Source: an uncultured Bacilli bacterium (GTDB lineage Bacteria > Bacillota_I > Bacilli_A > RF39 > UBA660). From it: 35,561 bases of DNA. Shown piece by piece: positions 1 to 6,958 of this stretch; position 1 is the first letter of the stretch, and each line of letters starts with the position of its first letter. The position numbers were made by a program, and so were the translations under genes. The notes beneath the pieces are model-generated. The model saw only the letters and a list, made by a program, of their open reading frames with translations. It was not told the origin of the DNA and did not search any database. Location: NCBI GenBank assembly GCA_947626515.1, contig CANQSL010000010.1, positions 1 through 35,561 on the forward strand, in the 5' to 3' direction.

Positions 1-5
1 TTAGA

Positions 6-692
6 ATGGAATATAAAGAATTTGCAAAATATTATGATAAATTTTATAAAAATAAAAAATATGATAAAGAAGTTGAATTTTTATTATACTTTATTAATAA
101 AAGAGATAAAATTATCGATATAGGTTGTGGAACTGGTAGGCACGCTTCACTATTGCAACAGTACGAATATGAAGTTGATGGACTTGATTTTAATAAAGAA
201 ATGTTGGATATAGCTAAAACACGATTAAATTCTGAACTTTATTTACAAAATGTACTAGATTTAAATATTAAAAAAAAATATAATGTTATAATATCTATGT
301 TTGCCGTATTAAATCATTTAAAAGATACGCAAGAACTAGAAAAAAGCCTTAAAAATTTAAAAAATATTTTAACAGATGATGGAAGAATAATAATAGATTT
401 ACATAATCCCCAAAATTCAGGAACTAAATCAGATACTTTTGATAATATGACTAGAATTATGGAATGGAATTACAATAAAGATAAAAAAATTGAGAAAAGT
501 AAAATAGTTTTTGAAATAGGTGGTAAAAAATATATTGATTATCACACATTTAGGATTTTTTCAATAGAGGAAGTAAAACAATGTTGTATAAATGTTGGTC
601 TTGTTGTAAAAAAAGTATATGAAAATTATGATATTAATAAGTCTGGAACATCTACATCTAAAAATTTGCAGTTTTTAATATCTAAAAGTTAA
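6..692 (+). CDS. Class I SAM-dependent methyltransferase
   Basis: Motif I 'IIDIGCGTGRHASLL', followed by 'VDGLDFNKEMLDIAK' and 'NVIISMFAVLNHL'. Confidence 0.85.
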   Translation: MEYKEFAKYYDKFYKNKKYDKEVEFLLYFINKRDKIIDIGCGTGRHASLLQQYEYEVDGLDFNKEMLDIAKTRLNSELYLQNVLDLNIKKKYNVIISMFAVLNHLKDTQELEKSLKNLKNILTDDGRIIIDLHNPQNSGTKSDTFDNMTRIMEWNYNKDKKIEKSKIVFEIGGKKYIDYHTFRIFSIEEVKQCCINVGLVVKKVYENYDINKSGTSTSKNLQFLISKS

Positions 693-703
693 TTTTTTTA
701 AGT

Positions 704-732
704 TTGTTACTTTTCTTTTTTTATTGTATAAT
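704..732 (+). promoter_or_regulatory. Putative sigma-A-type promoter: -35 TTGTTA (704-709), 17-nt spacer, -10 TATAAT (727-732)
   Basis: Consensus-like hexamers directly upstream of an SD (GGGGTG) and an ATG at 752. Confidence 0.55.
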
Positions 733-751
733 ATATTTATCGGGGTGTTAT

Positions 752-1303
752 ATGATTATATTTTTAGGTATTATTTTAGAACTTATTACTATTATTGGTA
801 GTTTATTAATTGGAGTTAATGGTGTAATTAATTCTGTTATAGAAATTGCAAAAAGAGGGTATAAAATTGACAAAAAAGCTCTAGATGAAGTACAAAATAA
901 AATATCTTTAGAAAAAAATCATAAAAATAACCTAGCTAAGAGCATATTGGATACGATTTTATTTTTGCTTCCTGGTATTAATTTAATAAATGCTAGTATA
1001 AGAAGTATTGTATTAAAAAAAACTACTATAAACGATTCAGAAATAAGAGAAATTTTTATTCCAATGTCAGAAACAGAAAAAGAACAATATGCACAATTGG
1101 AAAATAGATTTGAAAAATTAGCTTATACTATTCTATGTAATATTGAAGAAACTAATGAAGAAGTTGTTGAACAATCACAGGTTATTGAATCGACTAAAGA
1201 TATCGAAGAAGAGTTGCCAGAACCAAAAAATATTTCTTTAAATCCTGATGAAATTATTTTACAAGAACAACAAGGACCGAAGTTAATAAAAAAAATGCAT
1301 TAA
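752..1303 (+). CDS. Hypothetical protein with N-terminal hydrophobic segments
   Basis: ORF 704-1303. The start is moved to ATG 752 because the ORF-track start (TTG 704) lies in the apparent promoter and ATG 752 has an SD. Confidence 0.6.
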   Translation: MIIFLGIILELITIIGSLLIGVNGVINSVIEIAKRGYKIDKKALDEVQNKISLEKNHKNNLAKSILDTILFLLPGINLINASIRSIVLKKTTINDSEIREIFIPMSETEKEQYAQLENRFEKLAYTILCNIEETNEEVVEQSQVIESTKDIEEELPEPKNISLNPDEIILQEQQGPKLIKKMH

Positions 1304-1312
1304 TTAAAAGAA

Positions 1313-1350
1313 AAAAGAGTCTCACTTCTTTCTTAGAAATGAGGCTTTTA
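1313..1350 (+). terminator. Putative Rho-independent terminator
   Basis: GTCTCA...TGAGGC stem, with inner TTTCT/AGAAA, followed by TTTTA. Confidence 0.55.
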
Positions 1351-1372
1351 TATAATTAAAGGAGGTGTCATT

Positions 1373-2287
1373 TTGTATTTAAAATATTATTTAAATCAAT
1401 TAAATTATTCAAATATTCCAACGTTTTTACTTAAATATTTAAAGACGCCATCTTTGTTGCGTCTTAAAAAAATTGGCTATTTTTGTGGTATGGATTATGC
1501 ATCTAAGGATATTTATAATTTTAGAGAATATATAAGTAGATATGATCATTCTTTGACAGTTTGTTTAATAATTTATAATTTAACTAAAGATAAAAAAATG
1601 GCTTTAGCTGGTCTTTTTCACGATATTAGTACTCCTTGTTTTTCACATGTCATAGATTATATGAACAGTGATTATGAAAGACAAGAGAGTACTGAAGAAT
1701 TTACTGAATGCTGTTTAAAAAGAGATAAATATTTAATTGAATGTTTAAAAGAAGATAATATTAATATTGATGATATAATTAATTTTAAACAATATTCTAT
1801 TGTAGATAATGAACGTCCTAAAGTTTGCGCCGATAGAATTGATGGTGTTATTATGACCGGAATTGGGTGGACTAAAAATATTAGTAAAAAAGATATAAAA
1901 GAAATAGTTGATGATCTGGCCATATTTAAAAATGAGGAAAATGAAGAAGAAATTGGTTTTAAAACTTTAAATATAGCTAAAAAAGTTTTAAAAGTTAGTG
2001 AGAGTATTGATTTATATTGTCATTCTAATGAAGATAATTATATGATGCAATTGCTTGCTAATATAACTAAGTTAGCAATTTCTAATAAAGTTATTTCCTA
2101 TGAAGATTTATATTTTTATAATGAAGAGAAATTATTTAATTTACTAAAAAATGAAAATAATTACGAATTAAAACGATTAATAAATCAGTTTGAAACTCAA
2201 AAGATTGAAGACATTCCTGAAATAGAGTTACCTAAAGTAAAGGCAAGAAATTTAAAACCATTGGTTAATGGAATAAGATTAAAGTAA
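1373..2287 (+). CDS. HD-domain superfamily phosphohydrolase-like protein
   Basis: 'YDHSLTVCLIIYNL...ALAGLFHDISTPCFSHVIDY' and 'CADRIDGVI' fit an H...HD...D arrangement. TTG start with SD AAAGGAGG. Confidence 0.8.
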   Translation: MYLKYYLNQLNYSNIPTFLLKYLKTPSLLRLKKIGYFCGMDYASKDIYNFREYISRYDHSLTVCLIIYNLTKDKKMALAGLFHDISTPCFSHVIDYMNSDYERQESTEEFTECCLKRDKYLIECLKEDNINIDDIINFKQYSIVDNERPKVCADRIDGVIMTGIGWTKNISKKDIKEIVDDLAIFKNEENEEEIGFKTLNIAKKVLKVSESIDLYCHSNEDNYMMQLLANITKLAISNKVISYEDLYFYNEEKLFNLLKNENNYELKRLINQFETQKIEDIPEIELPKVKARNLKPLVNGIRLK

Positions 2288-2293
2288 GCAAAA

Positions 2294-2330
2294 AATAATA
2301 GATTGTAAAATTCTAATCTATTATTTTTTT
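2294..2330 (+). terminator. Rho-independent terminator
   Basis: Perfect 11-bp stem AATAATAGATT/AATCTATTATT followed by a T-run. Confidence 0.8.
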
Positions 2331-2650
2331 GATAGTATATATAGTTTACTTTCATTTATTGGAACAAATAAATTTATTTTTGTGTATTCTTCAGCAAATA
2401 TTTCAAACATAGCATCACTCAAAATGTTATCGAGTATAGTTTTTAAACTTCTAGCACCACTTTTTAATTCAATTGCTTTATTTGCGACATAATCTATAAA
2501 ATCATCATTATATGAAAATTCAACATTCATGTTTTATAAGTATTTAGTGGACTAAAATTTGAATATAATAATATTTTTTTTATATCTTCTTTGGATAATG
2601 GATTCATTGGGATTAATTTAGAAAATCTATCTAGTAAAAATCAAATTACA
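2321..2650 (-). pseudogene. Remnant of a ClpX-like AAA+ protein, C-terminal part, frameshifted and truncated
   Basis: - strand: 'LLDRFSKLIPMNPLSKEDIKKILLYSNFSPLNTYK' in one frame, then a stop/frameshift, then 'NVEFSYNDDFIDYVANKAIELKSGARSLKTILDNILSDAMFEIF'. The second part resembles the ClpX 'KTGARGLRSIIE..LLDVMYE' region. Confidence 0.65.
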
Positions 2651-2664
2651 TATTGTCAAAAACT

Positions 2665-2692
2665 TTGTTTTTTTAAGGTTTTGTTATATAAT
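2665..2692 (+). promoter_or_regulatory. Putative promoter for the murT-like operon (-35 TTGTTT 2665-2670, 16-nt spacer, -10 TATAAT 2687-2692)
   Basis: Consensus-like hexamers about 75 nt upstream of the operon; SD AAGGAG before ATG 2769. Confidence 0.45.
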
Positions 2693-2768
2693 AAAAAAGA
2701 AGAATAAATTTGTTAAAGATATCATAATAGTTTATCTTTTAAAATTAATACTTATAAGGAGAGCTAAG

Positions 2769-4133
2769 ATGAAAAAGTTATGGTTTTTAATAGTACTTTG
2801 GAGTACTAAATTTGGTTTAGTTTTATGTAAGATTTTTAAAAAAAATGGAACAATGATTGCTGGTAAAGTAGCTTTGAAATTTCAAAGTGATTTTATTAAA
2901 TATTTTAAAGGTATCAATTATGATAAAGTAATATTTATAACTGGTACTAATGGAAAATCAACAACAAATAATATAATTGTTCATACATTAAAAACTGCTG
3001 GTAAGAAAGTAACTACTAATTTAGAAGGAGCTAATCTTATTACTGGTGTTGCAACTGCTTTAATTAAAGATTCTACACTTACTGGTAAAATAAATAGTGA
3101 ATTTTTTGTATTTGAAACAGATGAGAGATATTTAAAGAGAATATATGAAGCTATACCTGCTAAAAATATATGTATAACTAATATTCAAAAAGATCAAGTT
3201 CAAAGAAATGGAGAACCTGATTATATTTATAAAAAAATTAAAGAAGTAATAAATAAAGATGTAAGAATATTTGTAAATAATGAAGAAGCTAGAGCTAAAT
3301 CATTTGAAAAATTTACTGATAATGTTATTTATTATAGTGTTGCTAGAAATGATAAGTCATATGAAAAAACTAGTTTTTATGATGTAACTATGCCTTGTCC
3401 AGTTTGTAATAGCAAAATACATTTTAATTATTACAATATAGATAATGTTGGAGATTTTAAATGTAGTAGATGTGGTTTTAAAAGTGAAAAGAAACCAAAT
3501 TATAAAATATCTAAAATAGATTATAAGAATAATGAATTTATATGTAATAATGAAAAATATTCATATGTATATAGTCAACCATTTTTTATGTATAATTATG
3601 CACTTGCTATAGCAGTATGTAAAGAGTTTAATATAAAATATAGTGATATAAAAGAAGCTTTTAAAACTTTTAAAAATATTGCAGGAAGATTAGAAACTAT
3701 AAAATATAAAACTAAAGAAATAAAGTATATTAGAATGAAACAGGAAAATCCAGAAACATTACAATCTGCTTTTGATTATATTGCAAAAGATAAAAGTAAA
3801 AAGATATTTATGTTGGGATTAGAACAATTAGAAGATTTTAAACCATATTATACTAATACGTTTTATTCTTTTGATTGTAATCTAGATTCATTAATTGATT
3901 CTAATATAGAAAAATATATATGTTTTTCTAAAGCAGTAAGCTATGATACTGCAAATAGATTAATATATGCTGGAGTGCCTAAGGAAAAGATAGTAATACT
4001 TCCAACTGATAGCAATGAAGCTATATTTGAAGAGTTAGATAAAATAGATATAGATAATATTTATTTGATAACTTGGTTACATAAATATGAAGAGTTAATA
4101 AGGGATGTAGCTAATTTAAAAGAGGGTGAATAA
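2769..4133 (+). CDS. MurT-like Mur ligase-family protein (lipid II isoglutaminyl synthase ligase-subunit family)
   Basis: P-loop 'ITGTNGKSTTNNII', Mur ligase 'ICITNIQKDQVQRNGEPDYIY', Zn-ribbon 'CPVC...CSRC', C-terminal DUF1727-like region 'SYDTANRLIYAGVPKEKIVILP'. Confidence 0.88.
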   Translation: MKKLWFLIVLWSTKFGLVLCKIFKKNGTMIAGKVALKFQSDFIKYFKGINYDKVIFITGTNGKSTTNNIIVHTLKTAGKKVTTNLEGANLITGVATALIKDSTLTGKINSEFFVFETDERYLKRIYEAIPAKNICITNIQKDQVQRNGEPDYIYKKIKEVINKDVRIFVNNEEARAKSFEKFTDNVIYYSVARNDKSYEKTSFYDVTMPCPVCNSKIHFNYYNIDNVGDFKCSRCGFKSEKKPNYKISKIDYKNNEFICNNEKYSYVYSQPFFMYNYALAIAVCKEFNIKYSDIKEAFKTFKNIAGRLETIKYKTKEIKYIRMKQENPETLQSAFDYIAKDKSKKIFMLGLEQLEDFKPYYTNTFYSFDCNLDSLIDSNIEKYICFSKAVSYDTANRLIYAGVPKEKIVILPTDSNEAIFEELDKIDIDNIYLITWLHKYEELIRDVANLKEGE

Positions 4134-4871
4134 ATGGAAAAATTAAATATAACTTGGTGTTATCCAGACATATTAAGTTTACATGGCGATCGTGGTAATA
4201 TTATGGCTTTAAAAAAAGTAGCGGAAATGTTAAATATAGAAGTTGAAATAAATAGAATAGATAATTATGATGATCTAATAGATTTTAAAAAAACTGATAT
4301 ATTACTTTTTAATCCAGGAGAATTAAAGACGGTTCCTAATATAATAGAAGCATTAAAAAAACAAATTGATGATTTAAAAGAATATGTTAATAAAAATAAA
4401 GTATTGATTGTAATTGGAACAACTGGGGCTGCTTTTGGAAAAGAGATAGTTAAATTAGATAGTACTAAAATAGAGGGATTAGGATTATTAGATATGGTTA
4501 CTTATGAAAGAGAGAATATTTTAGGCGATGATTTAATTATAAAATTAAAAGATAATGATATTGAGTTAAATGGTAGTCAAATTCAAGTAATAGATACTAA
4601 ATTAGATTCTAATATAGAATTAGCTAAAGTAGAATATGGTTATGGAAATAATGGATATGAAAATAAATTAGAGGGTGCTAAAAATAATAATTTAATATTT
4701 ACTAATATGTTAGGACCTCTTTTTGTAAAAAATCCTTGGTATGCTGAATTATTAATTAAAAAAGCTATGGAAAATAAAAAAGTTAATATTAAAGAAAAGA
4801 TATCTAAAGAGAGTTTTGAGATAGAATATAAATCTTTAGAAGCAATAAAAAAATATAACGAAGAAAAGTAG
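4134..4871 (+). CDS. GatD-like class I glutamine amidotransferase fold protein, apparently without catalytic Cys/His
   Basis: GatD-like 'DILSLHGDRGNIMALKK', 'IEGLGLLDM', 'VEYGYGNNGYENKLEGA', 'LGPLFVKNPWYAELLI'. Starts immediately after the MurT-like stop codon. Confidence 0.85.
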   Translation: MEKLNITWCYPDILSLHGDRGNIMALKKVAEMLNIEVEINRIDNYDDLIDFKKTDILLFNPGELKTVPNIIEALKKQIDDLKEYVNKNKVLIVIGTTGAAFGKEIVKLDSTKIEGLGLLDMVTYERENILGDDLIIKLKDNDIELNGSQIQVIDTKLDSNIELAKVEYGYGNNGYENKLEGAKNNNLIFTNMLGPLFVKNPWYAELLIKKAMENKKVNIKEKISKESFEIEYKSLEAIKKYNEEK

Positions 4872-4878
4872 GTGTATT

Positions 4879-5940
4879 ATGTATCCTGTTGTAGAAATAA
4901 ATATAAATAATATATTAGATAATATAAGTAAAGTTAATTTATTATGTAAAAATAATAATATAAAGCTTTCATTAGTAACTAAGTTATTATCTGATAATGT
5001 ATCTTTAGTTGAAAAAATAGTTAGTACTGGTATAAGTTGTATATGTGATTCTAGAATGGAAAATTTAAAATCATATAAAGATATAGATATTGAAAAGTGG
5101 CTTATTAGATTACCAATGATAAGTGAAATTGAAGATGTAGTTAAATATACTAATGCAAGTTTAAATACAGAAATCTCTACTATAATAGCTTTAAATGAAG
5201 AATCTAAAAAACAAAATAAGATTCATAATATTATTTTGATGTATGAATTAGGTGATTTAAGAGAAGGATGTAGTAAAGAAGAATTAGATTATATAATAGA
5301 AGAAACAAAAAAATTAAGTAATATAAATATTTATGGTATTGGTGTTAATTTAAGTTGTTATGGTGAAATAGTTCCAAATAGTAAAAATATGGATGAATTT
5401 TCTCAATTAGTATCATATTTAGAAAATAAGCATGATATTAAATTTGAGATAGTTTCTGGAGGTAATTCTAGTTCTTATAATTTATTAAAAGAAGAAAAAT
5501 TACCTAAAGTTATAAATAATTTAAGATTTGGTGAGTCTATTTTTTTAGCTAATGTACCATGTTTTGAAAAAAATATAGAGGAATTATATAAAGATAATTT
5601 TATACTAAAAGCAGAAATAATAGAATTAAAAGAAAAACCATCTATTCCTTGGGGAGAAAGAGGAGTATGTAATTCTTTTTCTGAAAGTGGTGTATTTATA
5701 GATAGAGGAATTAGGAAAAGAGCAATAATTGCTTTAGGAAAACAAGATGTTAGATTAGATGGATTAAATCCATTTGACAAAGATATAATTATATTGGGAG
5801 GAAGTAGTGATCACATTATTTTAGATGTTACAGATAGTAAAAATAATTATAAGGTAGGAGACATAATAGAGTTTCATTTAAATTATGCTGCTATTTTAAA
5901 TTTGATGACATCGAAATATGTTAATAGAAAGTTGATATGA
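4879..5940 (+). CDS. PLP-dependent amino acid racemase, ornithine racemase (Orr)-like
   Basis: Alanine racemase N-domain fold with PLP Lys in 'LSLVTK'; 'MYELGDLREG', 'VSGGNSSSY', 'LRFGES', 'DRGIRKRAIIALGKQDV', 'GGSSDHIILDVTDSKNNYKVGDIIEF' match the ornithine racemase-type family. Confidence 0.85.
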   Translation: MYPVVEININNILDNISKVNLLCKNNNIKLSLVTKLLSDNVSLVEKIVSTGISCICDSRMENLKSYKDIDIEKWLIRLPMISEIEDVVKYTNASLNTEISTIIALNEESKKQNKIHNIILMYELGDLREGCSKEELDYIIEETKKLSNINIYGIGVNLSCYGEIVPNSKNMDEFSQLVSYLENKHDIKFEIVSGGNSSSYNLLKEEKLPKVINNLRFGESIFLANVPCFEKNIEELYKDNFILKAEIIELKEKPSIPWGERGVCNSFSESGVFIDRGIRKRAIIALGKQDVRLDGLNPFDKDIIILGGSSDHIILDVTDSKNNYKVGDIIEFHLNYAAILNLMTSKYVNRKLI

Positions 5941-6812
5941 AAAAAATAGATATAATTCAAGCTAGAAGTGATTTGGGAGTGCATGTTGATGGAGCTGATA
6001 TAGGGCCGATAAATATATGTAAAAACTTAGATAGGGGAAAAATAAATGATATATATGTAGTTAATAAAAATTGTGATACTAAAGAGAAAGATAAAAATAA
6101 TTTAAAAAAGAACTTAAGTACTGTTAATTTATTTAATAAAGAATTATATGAAAAAGTAAGTAATATTTTAAAACAGGATAATATACCTCTAACTTTAGGA
6201 GGAGATCATTCTATAGTAATAGCGAGTGCTTTAGCATCTATAAAAAAATATAAGAAATTAGGTATTATATGGGTAGATGCTCACGGAGATTTTAATACAT
6301 TTAAGACTACATTAACTGGAAATATTCATGGACTTCCTTTAGCTGTTATAACTGGATATGAAAAAATGTTATTATCAGAATTTCATGAAGGAAATTATTA
6401 TCCATATGAAAATACAGTAATAATTGGTGCAAGAGATTTAGATGATCTAGAGATAAAAAATTTAAAAGATGCTAATATAACTGTATTTACAACAGAAGAT
6501 ATAAAAAAATATGGAGCGGCTAATATTACAAAAAAAGCAATAAATATCGCTAGTAAAGATACTTTAGGAATACATATAAGTTATGATATAGATGTAATAG
6601 ATCCTATTATTGCACCAGGAGTATCTATTCCTGCAAAGAATGGAATTAATATAGATGAAGCTTATGAAATATTAAATACATTATTAGAAGTTGACAATGT
6701 AAAATCAATAGATGTTGTAGAATATAATCCAATAAAAGATATAGATAATAAAACTTATAAAATAACTTATAATATAGTTAATAAAATAATAGATAAAATA
6801 AATAAAATGTAA
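5937..6812 (+). CDS. Arginase (ureohydrolase family)
   Basis: 'LGGDHSI', 'WVDAHGDFNT', 'TGNIHGLPLAV', 'SYDIDVIDPIIAPGVSIP', 'VVEYNPIKD': Mn-ligand motifs intact. ATGA overlap with the racemase gene. Confidence 0.88.
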   Translation: MKKIDIIQARSDLGVHVDGADIGPINICKNLDRGKINDIYVVNKNCDTKEKDKNNLKKNLSTVNLFNKELYEKVSNILKQDNIPLTLGGDHSIVIASALASIKKYKKLGIIWVDAHGDFNTFKTTLTGNIHGLPLAVITGYEKMLLSEFHEGNYYPYENTVIIGARDLDDLEIKNLKDANITVFTTEDIKKYGAANITKKAINIASKDTLGIHISYDIDVIDPIIAPGVSIPAKNGINIDEAYEILNTLLEVDNVKSIDVVEYNPIKDIDNKTYKITYNIVNKIIDKINKM

Positions 6813-6870
6813 AGCTATTGACAAATTACGTCCATAGTTTTTAAATTTCTACAAATTTTACAAAAAAAAC

Positions 6871-6898
6871 TTTTCAAAATTAAATTTTATGTTATAAT
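6871..6898 (+). promoter_or_regulatory. Putative promoter (-35 TTTTCA, 16-nt spacer, -10 TATAAT) for the surface-protein gene
   Basis: TATAAT at 6893-6898 in the 146-nt intergenic region. Confidence 0.4.
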
Positions 6899-6958
6899 TT
6901 AGTATAGGTAGGGTATAACTAGAATAGAAGTTATGCTTTCACTAGAAAGAAGGATTTT

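Noticed and set aside
5475-5780. - strand ORF of 101 aa inside the racemase gene
   Set aside because: Antisense shadow of a well-supported coding gene; no recognisable motif or SD.
4879-6812. Oxidative ornithine fermentation module
   Set aside because: Only racemase and arginase are present; no aminomutase, dehydrogenase or thiolase genes in the window.
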